From Candidatus Nanopelagicales bacterium (lineage in GTDB: Bacteria > Actinomycetota > Actinomycetes > S36-B12): 41,953 nt of DNA. Shown piece after piece: positions 19,845 to 29,547 of the stretch. Positions within the stretch are counted from its first letter, which is position 1. Every line of letters begins with the position of its first letter. The position numbers were made by a program, and so were the translations under genes. The stretch covers positions 1 through 41,953 of the forward strand of contig JAFMDS010000014.1 in NCBI GenBank assembly GCA_017857175.1. The letters run 5' to 3'. The notes under the pieces are model-generated. The model did not search any database and was not told the origin of the DNA. It saw nothing but the letters and a program-made list of their open reading frames with translations.

Positions 19845-20342
19845 ATGGAGCCCCTTGAGTTCGACGTCACCATCGAAATCCCCGCTGGCAGTCGTAATAA
19901 GTACGAAGTTGACCACAAAACCGGCCGGATTCGCCTCGATCGCATGCTGTTCACCTCCACCCGCTACCCCCACGATTATGGGTTCATCGAGGACACTCTC
20001 GGCCTTGACGGAGACCCCCTGGATGCCCTCGTTCTACTCCAGGAGCCCACCTTTCCGGGCGTCGTCATCCGCTGCCGCACGGTGGGCATGTTCCGCATGA
20101 CCGATGAAGCAGGCGGTGACGACAAAGTCCTGTGTGTCCCGGCTGGAGACCCCCGCATGGAGCACCTGCGCGATATTCACCATGTTGCCGAATTCGATCG
20201 CTTGGAAATTCAGCATTTCTTTGAGGTGTACAAAGATCTCGAACCCGGAAAATCCGTTGAAGGCGCCACCTGGACCGGGCGCCTTGAGGCAGAAGCTGAA
20301 ATCCGCGAGTCGTGGGCTCGCGCAAAGAACGCTGGTCACTAA
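19845..20342 (+). CDS. ppa: Inorganic pyrophosphatase
   Basis: [59 protein letters not shown]. Confidence 0.96.
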   Translation: MEPLEFDVTIEIPAGSRNKYEVDHKTGRIRLDRMLFTSTRYPHDYGFIEDTLGLDGDPLDALVLLQEPTFPGVVIRCRTVGMFRMTDEAGGDDKVLCVPAGDPRMEHLRDIHHVAEFDRLEIQHFFEVYKDLEPGKSVEGATWTGRLEAEAEIRESWARAKNAGH

Positions 20343-20369
20343 ACCCTTGACTCGACGCAACTTTTTGGG

Positions 20370-20389
20370 ATCAATGCAGCCCCATTGAT
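20370..20389. terminator. Possible bidirectional terminator hairpin between ppa and the second phosphate-binding protein gene
   Basis: ATCAATG-CAGCCC-CATTGAT in a convergent intergenic region, flanked by T-rich (left) and AT-rich (right) sequence. Confidence 0.4.
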
Positions 20390-20415
20390 AGTCATTTAAT
20401 TGTCATAAAAAATTA

Positions 20416-21555
20416 CTACTGAGAGTTCGTTTCCTTGAGCGTCACCTGTAACGGCACAAAAGTTTGCACCCGGATTGGTTCGGGCAGCGGAGTTAGCCCG
20501 TAGGTTTCAAAGGAGCCTTGCCCAGAAAGCCTAACCAGAAATTGAACGGTGGACAGGGGCAATGGATTCGCGGGGTCATTGCACACCATCGCGTGCGCAG
20601 TTCCCATAATCGGCCAACCAATAAGTGGTTGGCCTTCTGCTAAAACAATTTTCGATGCAGCGATGTCAAAGTTTCCTTCAACAGGAACTCCGCCCGTGGC
20701 TGGCGTGGCAATAAGGCTAGTTGGATCAGCAACCACTTCCATGGCACCCGAACCGACCTTTTGCAACTGGGTGTCATCCGGGTTGATGAACTCACCTTGA
20801 ATGTCCACGGCGGCCATCGGGATCAGGTTGTTAATGGCCACCACGATCGGCAGAATCGCGACCGTGCCTTCATAGGCGATTACCTCATTGAGCAGTTCTG
20901 TTTCATCGGCAAACTTTTCACCGTATTCCAAGGTGCCGCTGGGACCCGTTGTCCACGCCTGCGGCGCTTCTTGGGAGAGCCATGTTGTCAGCGCTTCAAC
21001 CGATCCAGTGGGGCCATCAACGCTCATCACAGCAATTTCGGGGAGCAGGGTTAAGTCGTAGTCCTGATTCAGGTCTTGGATCGCACTGTCATCCCACGTG
21101 GTGATCGATCCGGTGAGGATTCCGGCGACGACTTCGGGGCTGAGAATTAATCCGTCAAGCCCAATGATGTTGTAAGACAGTGCCACGCCATAACTGAAAA
21201 TTGGCACCGTGATGACTTCACCCGTGCACAGCTCAGCGAATGTCGCCGCTTGATCAGCTGAGGGGGCGTGGTCGAGAATTTCGACGCCGGCGGTCGTCCC
21301 TGCCGGTACTTCTGTGATCAACTGTTCAGGACACACGCCACCGAGCGTGACGTTGACCATGTCGAGACTGCCCATGAAGTCTGCGGGGACAGCTACTTCC
21401 TGGGAACCTGATTGACAGTCGATTTGGTTTTCCACCTGAGCCGCAAGTACGTCAGGAGGCATAGGGGGTGTGCATCCACTCAGTACTAGAGATGCGGCTA
21501 GCCCGGAGACCGCGATGAGGGCAATGCCCCAGCGACGATTAAGAAACTGGTTCAT
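20416..21555 (-). CDS. Second PstS-like substrate-binding lipoprotein
   Basis: Lipobox LVLSGC; periplasmic-binding features (SYNIIGLDGLILSPEVVAGILTGSITTWDD); adjacent to pstS. Start placed at the ATG (21555) preceded by GGTGAGG. Confidence 0.8.
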   Translation of the reverse strand: MNQFLNRRWGIALIAVSGLAASLVLSGCTPPMPPDVLAAQVENQIDCQSGSQEVAVPADFMGSLDMVNVTLGGVCPEQLITEVPAGTTAGVEILDHAPSADQAATFAELCTGEVITVPIFSYGVALSYNIIGLDGLILSPEVVAGILTGSITTWDDSAIQDLNQDYDLTLLPEIAVMSVDGPTGSVEALTTWLSQEAPQAWTTGPSGTLEYGEKFADETELLNEVIAYEGTVAILPIVVAINNLIPMAAVDIQGEFINPDDTQLQKVGSGAMEVVADPTSLIATPATGGVPVEGNFDIAASKIVLAEGQPLIGWPIMGTAHAMVCNDPANPLPLSTVQFLVRLSGQGSFETYGLTPLPEPIRVQTFVPLQVTLKETNSQ

Positions 21556-21598
21556 TGCCCTCACCTTTAGTCGTTTTTTTTACTTTTAAGAAACTTAC

Positions 21599-22666
21599 TT
21601 ACTTGATTTCGAGAGCAAGTGACTTCGCTTTTGCGAGGACCTTGCCGCCGACTGGAACGTAACCGAGTGACGCTGCACGCTGTGGTCCGCACTTCTGGAG
21701 CAGGTAGTCAGCGAACTGACGCACACCCAGTCCGTTCGGGCCCTTTCCATCGGTGCGAGCCAAGAGGTAGCTGAAGATTGCTACTGGGTAAGCGCCCTTC
21801 GACTTGACGTTGTAGTTCAAGCTCACGAGACCGTTGGAACCAATGTTGGTCTGGTTTGCAAGGTTCTTGGCAGCTGATGCCGAGGAAGGAGCAACAAACT
21901 CACCGAGAGCGTTCTGAACACGAGCGGCGGGGTAGCCCTTGGCATCGCCGAGATCCACGTAACCGATTGTTCCTTCTTTACCCGTGACAAGTGCCATGAC
22001 ACCTGCATTGCCTTTACCTGCGACACTGTTTGAAGGTGGATTTCCTCCGGGGAACGCTGAGGTCATGCTGTCGCCGACCTTGGTGAAGATGCTTGGTGCC
22101 CATGCATTCAGGTACTGCAACGTGTTGTTAGTGGTACCCGAGTTGTCTGAACGGTAAGCAATGGTGATTGGAGTTGCAGGAATGCCGCTTGCAATACGTG
22201 GGTTGGACCTAAGGATTTCCCTATCGTTCCACTTGGTGATCTTTCCACCCAGGATTTTTGCAAGTGTGGTTTGCTTGAGCTGGATGGAAGAGCCGAGCGA
22301 ACGCTTGGTTTTCGAATTTTTCAAGTTGATGGGGAATGTCACAGCGCCACCAATGTTGGGAATGTATTCCCAGCCAAATGTTGGCTCACCGGATGAGTAC
22401 TTGCTGTCGGTCTGTGCATAATCAAAAACACCCTTGGTGAAGTTTGACTTGCCCGTGCCGGATCCGGTGCTGGTGTACTGGATTTTGAAGTTGCTCTGTG
22501 AGGCATTGAAGTCAGACGCACATGCCTGAATCCATGGATACGGGAAGGAAGCACCACCACCGCTGATTGTTTCTGCAGCATTTGCAGGAACTGCAACCAT
22601 GAGTGACGACGCTACGAGTGCAGTGGTACCTGCGACGCTTGCTGCGAGTGCAACGATTCTTCGCAC
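21599..22666 (-). CDS. pstS: Phosphate ABC transporter substrate-binding protein
   Basis: Signal peptide then ETISGGGASFPYPWIQACASDF, TSTGSGTGKSNF, AYRSDNSGTTNNTLQYL. GTG start at 22666 is preceded by AAAGGAG; the ORF-track ATG at 22696 is less likely. Confidence 0.93.
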   Translation of the reverse strand: MRRIVALAASVAGTTALVASSLMVAVPANAAETISGGGASFPYPWIQACASDFNASQSNFKIQYTSTGSGTGKSNFTKGVFDYAQTDSKYSSGEPTFGWEYIPNIGGAVTFPINLKNSKTKRSLGSSIQLKQTTLAKILGGKITKWNDREILRSNPRIASGIPATPITIAYRSDNSGTTNNTLQYLNAWAPSIFTKVGDSMTSAFPGGNPPSNSVAGKGNAGVMALVTGKEGTIGYVDLGDAKGYPAARVQNALGEFVAPSSASAAKNLANQTNIGSNGLVSLNYNVKSKGAYPVAIFSYLLARTDGKGPNGLGVRQFADYLLQKCGPQRAASLGYVPVGGKVLAKAKSLALEIK

Positions 22667-22774
22667 TTTTACTCCTTTATTGGGTTGGATTTGCATTTCT
22701 TGATTCGTAATCTAGGTAGTGAAAGTGGATGAAAATGATCGCTCACTTGTCATCTGGCTAACCTTTAGATGAAC

Positions 22775-22808
22775 AGTTGGTGTCCCACCTTGGCGTTGTT
22801 CACCAACT
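22775..22808 (-). terminator. Intercistronic stem-loop between pstB and pstS
   Basis: Perfect 8-bp inverted repeat AGTTGGTG ... CACCAACT with 18-nt loop, starting 3 nt after the pstB stop. Could be an RNA stabiliser or partial terminator. Confidence 0.45.
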
Positions 22809-22810
22809 AG

Positions 22811-23668
22811 TTATCCAAATCGCCCATTGACGTAATCCAGAGTGCGTTCATCCTGAGGGTTGCCAAAGATTTCTGTCGTTGCACCCTGCTCGACCACGTA
22901 ACCAGGCTTGTTCTCCTCCGCGAGGAAAAAAGCGGTGTAGTCAGAAACACGGACCGCCTGCTGCATGTTATGGGTGACAATGATGATGGTGATGTCCTTG
23001 GACAACTGGCGAATTGTCTCTTCGATCTTGAGTGTGGATGCTGGATCGAGAGCTGAGCATGGTTCATCCATAAGAAGGACATGGGGATTAACCGCAAGGG
23101 CGCGAGCAATCACCAGTCGTTGTTGTTGGCCACCGGAAAGCTCCCCCGCGTGGGCATTAAGTCGATCCTTAACTTCTTTCCACAGACCCGCTGACGTCAA
23201 AGTTTGCTCAACAATGTCATCGTGGTCGCTGCGCTTCATTCCTGAGAGTTTCAGACCCGAGAGAACATTGCCGCGGATCGTCATGGATGGGAAGGGGTTT
23301 GGCTTTTGAAAAACCATTCCGATGGAAAGGCGAATATGCACAGGGTCAACATTCTGGGCATAAATGTCGTTGCCCTCGTAGAGAACTTCACCTGCCAGCG
23401 CAGCACCGGGGATCAATTCATGGAGGCGATTCAGGGTGCGAATGAAGGTCGACTTCCCACAGCCTGATGGACCAATAAGAGCGGTGACAGAATTTTTGGG
23501 AAACGCCATGTTCACGTCCTCGAGAACCTTGCGCTTGCCAAACCACACGCTGACATTCTTGGCTTCCATCTCGATTGCGCCAACATGAGCTTTGCTCTTG
23601 TCAACTTCGACTTCGAGTTCACTCATGCTTTTCATCATCTCCTGTGTCGCTGTCTGAACGCTGTCCAT
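22811..23668 (-). CDS. pstB: Phosphate ABC transporter ATP-binding protein
   Basis: Walker [61 protein letters not shown]; strong SD GGAAGGAAG. Confidence 0.96.
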   Translation of the reverse strand: MDSVQTATQEMMKSMSELEVEVDKSKAHVGAIEMEAKNVSVWFGKRKVLEDVNMAFPKNSVTALIGPSGCGKSTFIRTLNRLHELIPGAALAGEVLYEGNDIYAQNVDPVHIRLSIGMVFQKPNPFPSMTIRGNVLSGLKLSGMKRSDHDDIVEQTLTSAGLWKEVKDRLNAHAGELSGGQQQRLVIARALAVNPHVLLMDEPCSALDPASTLKIEETIRQLSKDITIIIVTHNMQQAVRVSDYTAFFLAEENKPGYVVEQGATTEIFGNPQDERTLDYVNGRFG

Positions 23669-23705
23669 GTCACTTCCTTCCTAGTGGATGTCAAAAAATG
23701 GCTGT

Positions 23706-24791
23706 TTAGGCACTCCGCTTTCTTCCCCCTAGATAGCGGGTCACCGTGAACAAAATCGCCACCAAAATCATGAGCGCCAAAGCCGCTCCCCATGCACGGG
23801 TCACTGCATCGGGGTAGGGCTGTGCAACGTTGTCGAAGATGAATGTGGGCAACGCCGAGATCGGATCAGAAATCGGGTTGACCACGGTTTGGTCGTTTTT
23901 GAGAGCCGTGAGCAACAGCGGTGCGGTCTCCCCCACGACGCGAGCCACGCCAAGCAAGACTGCAGTAATGATTCCTGTCTTTGCCGCAGGAATGACCACC
24001 TTGGACACAACTCGAGCTCGCGTTGAACCCAGTGCGAGTGCTCCCGTGCGAAGTTCTTCTGGCACAAGACGAAGGACTTCTTCTGCGGTACGAGCAACAG
24101 TCGGCAACATCAGGATTGCATAGGCAATTGCACCTGCAAGTGCGCTCTGACGAAGGACACCCGTGAGAATGAAAACGGTGAGCACAAACAAACCGGCAAC
24201 AACGGATGGAACGCCACTCATCGCTTGTACAAAGAATCTGACATAAGGCACCGCCCTGCCCCGCACTTCAGTGACGTAGACAGCCGTTGCGATTCCCAAG
24301 GGCACCGAGATGATGGCTGCGATTCCAACGATCAGGAATGTTCCAATAATTGCGTGACCGATGCCCCCATAATCCAAAGGCGTGCTGGGGCTGATGTACA
24401 CACTATTTTGAAAAATAAATGATGGCCTAAAGGCCTCAATCCCCCGTGCAATGATCGTGAAAAGCATCGATCCCAGAACTATCGCACTTAACGCAGTAGC
24501 ACCAATGGCCAGGACGATTATGCACGAGTCAAGAATTCCATGTTTGCCCTTTGTCACGAGTGCAGCCAATCCTGCCGCCAAGAGTTGCAATGGGAAATAA
24601 ATGACCGTGAGCAATATCGCTGGTGGGGTGACGTCCGCTGAATAAATTAACCCAACAACCGCGATGGGAACCACTACTGCAATGGCGGTTGCAATCCAGA
24701 ATTTTGCCGGTCGTTTACTCCAGGGCCGCTGCGGCACTTGTTCAATCGCTGGGCCATTCAGACTCTCTGGCCGCTCCATCACAGTTGTCAT
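23706..24791 (-). CDS. pstA: Phosphate ABC transporter permease
   Basis: GIGHAIIGTFLIVGIAAIISVPLGIATAVYV, SGVPSVVAGLFV, AYAILMLPTVARTAEEVLRLVPEELRTGALALGSTRARVV. Confidence 0.94.
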   Translation of the reverse strand: MTTVMERPESLNGPAIEQVPQRPWSKRPAKFWIATAIAVVVPIAVVGLIYSADVTPPAILLTVIYFPLQLLAAGLAALVTKGKHGILDSCIIVLAIGATALSAIVLGSMLFTIIARGIEAFRPSFIFQNSVYISPSTPLDYGGIGHAIIGTFLIVGIAAIISVPLGIATAVYVTEVRGRAVPYVRFFVQAMSGVPSVVAGLFVLTVFILTGVLRQSALAGAIAYAILMLPTVARTAEEVLRLVPEELRTGALALGSTRARVVSKVVIPAAKTGIITAVLLGVARVVGETAPLLLTALKNDQTVVNPISDPISALPTFIFDNVAQPYPDAVTRAWGAALALMILVAILFTVTRYLGGRKRSA

Positions 24792-25753
24792 GACCGTAGC
24801 CGTTCTGTTCGCCGGACGATTAGATTTGCTAGAGCGTTGACAAACAATGTGCCGAGGAATAAGAAGAAGCCCGCCGCAAGGAGTACCTGAACTTCGAACT
24901 CTCCATTGGTCTCACCAAATTTGGAAACGATGAGTGTCGCGACGGACCCACCGCCTGATTCGAGAATGTTGAAAAAGTTGATGTCAAAAACAATTTTCAG
25001 AACAAAGAAGACCGCGATTGTTTCGCCCAGTGCTCGGCCTAAGCCCAGCATGATGCCTCCGACGATTCCACCGCGACCAAAAGGAAGGGCGACGTAGCGC
25101 AGCATGGTCCACATGGAGCATCCCAGTGACTCCGCCGCATTAATCAACTCGGGCGGCGTTCTCTTAAGAACTTCAGCCGTAATGGACGTAACGATTGGAA
25201 TCATCATGATGGCCAAGACCAAGCCTGCCATGAACGGGGTGCCACTGAAGTTGCCTGAATCATTTGCAAATAAAGGAATCCAACCGAGATAGTGATTCAA
25301 CAACTGCTGCCATTCCTCGGCCGGTGGAACCAAAACATAAAAGGCCCACAATCCAATGATCACGCTTGGAATTGCGGCCATCAAATCAATCAGATTCGTA
25401 AGAATCTTGGACAATTTTGCTGGTGCCATGAACACCATGAACACGGCGAGGAACAAACTGACGGGCACCGCAATGACCAATGCAATCACGGCGAGGAGAA
25501 GTGAGCCGTAAAGCATGCCCGCAATGCCATACTCGGGAGGAACACCAGTTGTATCCCACACCGTGGTGGTCAAGAAACTCAGACCTTGGTCTTGTAAGAC
25601 CGGAATCGTTTGGGCCCCTAGAAAGATTGTGATTCCAGCAAGTACTAAAAGTGAGGTGAATGCCGCGCCCGTAATTGTGCGATTAAAAATCCGGTCTCCA
25701 CGGTGAGCCTTCTTGCTGCCGGAGAGATCCCGCATGGGGGTATCGGTTGCCAC
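24788..25753 (-). CDS. pstC: Phosphate ABC transporter permease
   Basis: IAGMLYGSLLLAVIALVIAVPVSLFLAVFM, MAAIPSVIIGLWAFYVL, ESLGCSMWTMLRYVALPFGRGGIVGGIMLGLGRALGETIAVFFV; GTG start. Confidence 0.94.
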   Translation of the reverse strand: MATDTPMRDLSGSKKAHRGDRIFNRTITGAAFTSLLVLAGITIFLGAQTIPVLQDQGLSFLTTTVWDTTGVPPEYGIAGMLYGSLLLAVIALVIAVPVSLFLAVFMVFMAPAKLSKILTNLIDLMAAIPSVIIGLWAFYVLVPPAEEWQQLLNHYLGWIPLFANDSGNFSGTPFMAGLVLAIMMIPIVTSITAEVLKRTPPELINAAESLGCSMWTMLRYVALPFGRGGIVGGIMLGLGRALGETIAVFFVLKIVFDINFFNILESGGGSVATLIVSKFGETNGEFEVQVLLAAGFFLFLGTLFVNALANLIVRRTERLRS

Positions 25754-25797
25754 GAGGACAACTTTCCAGTTCTGGGTTTATGCGGAGCCGCAATTGC

Positions 25798-25863
25798 GTG
25801 AACCTTGAACGCCCAGTTGGTGAACAACAAGTGAACGAATTCATTCGTGAACAAGAAGTGAAC
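25798..25863 (-). promoter_or_regulatory. Pho-box-like array of GTTCAC repeats upstream of pstC
   Basis: Perfect GTGAAC (GTTCAC on the minus strand) at 25820, 25831, 25847 and 25858, two pairs each with 11-bp period, plus GTGAAC at 25798 and TTGAAC at 25805; 45-110 bp upstream of pstC. Confidence 0.82.
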
Positions 25864-25867
25864 GCGT

Positions 25868-26347
25868 TCAGTGGTCGCTGCCGGAAATCTGTTCTAGTGC
25901 ATGAATCACTATCGGCATGAGCACGGCCATTGCATCTTTCGCCCCACCGGGCGATCCAGGGGCGTTTACCACCAGAGATTTGCCGCTTTGGCCCGCAATT
26001 CCCCTTGAGAGAGCCGCGGTAGGAATTCCGTTGCTGATTCCAAAGGCCCGGATGGCATCGGCAATCCCCGGGATTTCCCGATCAATGACGGGGGCCGTCA
26101 TTTCAGGGGTGAAATCCGTGGGGGTTAAGCCGGTGCCTCCCGTTGTGATCACAAGATCATGGCCAGTGTCAATGGCGGTTCGAAGCGCTGATGTGACGCC
26201 AGGGCCGTCAGGGATTACAACCGTGGGAGAAACATCAAAGCCACCAGCTTTCAAAGCCGCGACAATAATTTCTCCTGAGGTGTCCGGTCTAGTTCCTGCC
26301 GCTCCACGCGTTGAAACAGTGATGACCTGAGCCTTAAACGCACTCAT
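25868..26347 (-). CDS. mog: Molybdopterin adenylyltransferase/MoaB-Mog family protein
   Basis: VITVSTRGAAGTRPDTSGEIIVAAL, LVITTGGTGLTPTDFTPEMTAPVIDREIPGIADAIR, VNAPGSPGGAKDAM. Confidence 0.88.
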   Translation of the reverse strand: MSAFKAQVITVSTRGAAGTRPDTSGEIIVAALKAGGFDVSPTVVIPDGPGVTSALRTAIDTGHDLVITTGGTGLTPTDFTPEMTAPVIDREIPGIADAIRAFGISNGIPTAALSRGIAGQSGKSLVVNAPGSPGGAKDAMAVLMPIVIHALEQISGSDH

Positions 26348-26836
26348 TTACAAATCCGCGCTATCGCGAACCCAGTGCCCCGAACGACCACCCTTTTTCT
26401 CAAGCAATTCAACGGTGCGAATATGTGCGGTTCGATCCAATCCCTTCACCATGTCAATGAGGGTCAAGCCACCAACGGCTGCTGCCGTGAGCGCTTCCAT
26501 TTCCACGCCTGTGCGATCCGCCGTGGTCACGGTTACAAGAATTGAGACACCTGAATCTTCAACGGTGAGATCAACATCAACTCCATGAATCGCTAGCGGG
26601 TGACACAGCGGGATGAGTTCACTTGTCTTCTTCGTTGCCGAAATAGCGGCGATACGAGCAACGGAGAGCGCATCACCTTTGGGGACAGATCCTGTGCGTA
26701 ACTTCTCAATCACTTCTGGGGAGATCACCACAAAACCACGGGCTGTCGCGCTGCGTTCTGTGATGTCTTTTTGTGCAACATTGACCATGCGTGCTTCACC
26801 GGACGCATTGAGGTGGGTAAATCCTTCGCTCGACAT
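26348..26836 (-). CDS. moaC: Cyclic pyranopterin monophosphate synthase accessory protein
   Basis: FTHLNASGEARMVNVAQKDITERSATARG, TSELIPLCHPLAIHGVDVDL, DRTGVEMEALTAAAVGGLTLIDMVKG. Confidence 0.95.
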   Translation of the reverse strand: MSSEGFTHLNASGEARMVNVAQKDITERSATARGFVVISPEVIEKLRTGSVPKGDALSVARIAAISATKKTSELIPLCHPLAIHGVDVDLTVEDSGVSILVTVTTADRTGVEMEALTAAAVGGLTLIDMVKGLDRTAHIRTVELLEKKGGRSGHWVRDSADL

Positions 26837-26842
26837 AACAGG

Positions 26843-28057
26843 TTACCTGCCTTCCCTGATATCAATGACTTCAACAACGGCTCCTGCGTCAACAGTTGCC
26901 ACACCCGCGGGTATGACTATGAAGCATTCAGCTTGTGCTAACCCACCCATCACGTGTGACCCTTGTCCCGCACCAACTGGCTCAACATGATCTGCATCAA
27001 TAAACCTGCCTCGCGCAAACTGGCACTTGTGTTCAGGTGAAGTCATGGACACTGCAAGTTCAACTTTTTTGCTGCGATCAGACACTGGGTCAAGTCCACG
27101 CAATTTGCGCAACGCCGGACGAACAAAAACTTCAAATGAGACATATGCGCTCACCGGATTGCCGGGCAGCGTGATGACTGGAATTCCCGGGTCTCCGAGA
27201 CTGCCACAGCCCTGCGGCATGCCCGGTTGCATTGCGACCTTGTAAAACTCGGCAGAGCCCAGCTTTTGAAAAACTGCCTTGACAGGATCGTAGGCACCCA
27301 TGCTGACGCCCCCAGTGGTGATCAAAATGTCAGCACGGTGCACTTGATCATTAAGTGCGCGTTCCAATTCCTCTTCATCGTCTTGAACTGGAGTGGCCCT
27401 GTAGGCGAGTGCGCCGGCACTATTCGCCGCAGCCACAAGCATGAAAGAGTTTGAGTCACTGATCAGGCCGTGGGCCAACGGTGTGCCTGGCTCAACGAGC
27501 TCTGTCCCCGTTGACATAACAGCCACGCGAGGCCGGGGGATTACAAGAACCCGTGCTTGACCAACGGCGGCGAGCAAAGCAATGGATCGTGCATTGAGAA
27601 GTGCGCCTTTGCGCAAGACGATCTCGCCAATGAGAATATCTTCGCCCATCTTGCGCACGTACCCACCAAAGTCGACCGATGCACTCACCACGACGTTTTC
27701 CGTACCACCATCGGTCATCTCGACTGGGACAACACATTGCGTGCCATCAGGGGTTGGCGCACCTGTCATGATTCTTATCGCCGTCCCCGAGACCAAAGTT
27801 TCCAGTGATCGAAAACCGGCGGGAACATCGTCGATAACTTTCAAAGTCACCGGATTCTCGGCGCTCGCCCCCGCAATATCTGCCTGGAGGACCGCATATC
27901 CGTCCATGGACGAGTTATCAAATGAAGGCAGGGGCCAGGGGGCAGCAACGTCTTGGGCCAATAGGCATCCGTCGACTTCGCTCAGAGGTAACTCAATGGG
28001 ATGCAGCGATTCAATGCCCGCAAGGACTAGATCGCGGTATTCCTCAACGCTGAGCAT
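26843..28057 (-). CDS. moeA: Molybdopterin molybdenumtransferase
   Basis: PLPSFDNSSMDGYAV, RIMTGAPTPDGTQCVVPVE, ILITTGGVSMGAYDPVK, TLPGNPVSAYVSFEVFVRP. Confidence 0.94.
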   Translation of the reverse strand: MLSVEEYRDLVLAGIESLHPIELPLSEVDGCLLAQDVAAPWPLPSFDNSSMDGYAVLQADIAGASAENPVTLKVIDDVPAGFRSLETLVSGTAIRIMTGAPTPDGTQCVVPVEMTDGGTENVVVSASVDFGGYVRKMGEDILIGEIVLRKGALLNARSIALLAAVGQARVLVIPRPRVAVMSTGTELVEPGTPLAHGLISDSNSFMLVAAANSAGALAYRATPVQDDEEELERALNDQVHRADILITTGGVSMGAYDPVKAVFQKLGSAEFYKVAMQPGMPQGCGSLGDPGIPVITLPGNPVSAYVSFEVFVRPALRKLRGLDPVSDRSKKVELAVSMTSPEHKCQFARGRFIDADHVEPVGAGQGSHVMGGLAQAECFIVIPAGVATVDAGAVVEVIDIREGR

Positions 28058-28173
28058 TGCTCAACCCTACCCAGCGACCTCACCCATGACCTGCCCAGAT
28101 GACCAATCTGGAGTACCGTGGGAGTTCATGTCCGAGCCTTCAGCCCGGCCGATATGTTTCTGAAAGGTCTTCC

Positions 28174-29277
28174 ATGCGTGAAGTTTTGCCCGAATTGCTC
28201 GCGGCATATGACAACGGTGGCGCGGCCATGGCCACCGTGGTCAACACCTGGCGCTCAGCCCCTCGCCCCGTTGGTGCAGCCATGTTGGTTACGGCAGAGC
28301 AAGAGGCCGTGGGCTCGGTAAGTGGTGGCTGCGTTGAGGGAGCACTCTTTGACGTCGGCATCGAAGTCCTCGCCAACGCGCAACCTCAATTCCACCACTA
28401 TGGAGTCAGCGACGATGATGCATTTGCAGTTGGCCTGACCTGTGGCGGATTACTTGATGTATTCGTGGAGTCGGTCACGCCAGAGTCCTGGCCAGAATTG
28501 CCGTTCGTTGCCGAGCAGATCGAAGCGCAAAAACCGGTCGCTGTTGCCACAATTGTCAAAGGGCCCCATCTTGTTGGCAACCACATCGTCATAACACCAG
28601 ATACGACTCTGGGGAGTCTAGGAACAGAACGACTCGATGACACTGTTCGTGAAGATGCACTTGGCATGCTCGCAGGAGGCCGTACCGCAACGATTGAATA
28701 TGGCCCTGAAGGTGAACGCCTCGGTGAGGGGCTCCAAGTTTTTGTAGCGAGCTATGCACCGCCGGCTGACATGTTTGTTTTCGGTGCCATCGATTTTTCA
28801 GCCGCACTCGTGCGCGTTGCCAAAATCCTCGGCTACCGCGTCACGGTTTGTGATGCGCGGCCCGTCTTCGCAACCAAAAAGAGATTCCCTGATGCAGACG
28901 AAGTTGTTGTTGACTGGCCACACCGCTGGTTAGAGCAACAGGAAGTCAGTGAACGCACCGTCATCGCTGTCCTGACACATGATCCCAAGTTTGATGTACC
29001 TGCCATCAAGGCAGCGCTAAAAACAAATGCCGGATACATCGGCGCTATGGGCTCACGCAAAACTCACAATGACCGCACGGTCCGACTGATTGAAGCAGGT
29101 GTCACCGATGCAGAGCTCGCTCGCATCCAGTCGCCTATTGGGCTGGACATCGGTGCACGCACGCCCGAAGAAACCGCAATCAGCATTTGTGCCGAAATAG
29201 TGCAGAACCGCTGGGGCGGTTCGGGCATGAAGTTGGCAAGCACCGAGGGACCGATCCATCCGGGTGCCCCTCGATGA
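28174..29277 (+). CDS. xdhC: XdhC/CoxI-family protein (xanthine dehydrogenase/CODH accessory factor)
   Basis: ATVVNTWRSAPRPVGAAMLV, GSVSGGCVEGALFDVG, VGLTCGGLLDVFVE, IGAMGSRKTHNDR, SPIGLDIGARTPEETAISICAEI. Start trimmed to the ATG at 28174. Confidence 0.9.
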   Translation: MREVLPELLAAYDNGGAAMATVVNTWRSAPRPVGAAMLVTAEQEAVGSVSGGCVEGALFDVGIEVLANAQPQFHHYGVSDDDAFAVGLTCGGLLDVFVESVTPESWPELPFVAEQIEAQKPVAVATIVKGPHLVGNHIVITPDTTLGSLGTERLDDTVREDALGMLAGGRTATIEYGPEGERLGEGLQVFVASYAPPADMFVFGAIDFSAALVRVAKILGYRVTVCDARPVFATKKRFPDADEVVVDWPHRWLEQQEVSERTVIAVLTHDPKFDVPAIKAALKTNAGYIGAMGSRKTHNDRTVRLIEAGVTDAELARIQSPIGLDIGARTPEETAISICAEIVQNRWGGSGMKLASTEGPIHPGAPR

Positions 29278-29516
29278 ATATCACCGTCAACCTTTATGCC
29301 GCCGCGCGCCATGCAGCGCAATGCGAGAGTGTCACGGTCAGCGCAGCAACGTTGAATGAGTTGCGTCAAGCGCTTGTAACCCAATTGCCCGCACTAGAAC
29401 CGATAATTCCGCAATGCTCAATGCTCGTTGATGGACATTCCTATGGCCGTGATGGCGATACCGAGCTCGTTGCAGGCGCTCGAGTGGATGTTATGCCGCC
29501 CTTTTCTGGCGGCTGA
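29274..29516 (+). CDS. moaD: MoaD/ThiS-family molybdopterin synthase small subunit
   Basis: ~80-aa ubiquitin-like ORF MNITVNLYAAARHAAQ... ending in SGG; ATGA overlap with xdhC. Confidence 0.87.
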   Translation: MNITVNLYAAARHAAQCESVTVSAATLNELRQALVTQLPALEPIIPQCSMLVDGHSYGRDGDTELVAGARVDVMPPFSGG

Positions 29517-29547
29517 GTGAATTCGCCGGTCCCACTATCGGCGCTAA

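Noticed and set aside
25798-25863. Short repeats GTGAAC considered as a CRISPR-like or iteron array
   Set aside because: Units are 6 bp with 11/16-bp spacing and no spacers of CRISPR size; position before pstC fits a Pho-box operator.
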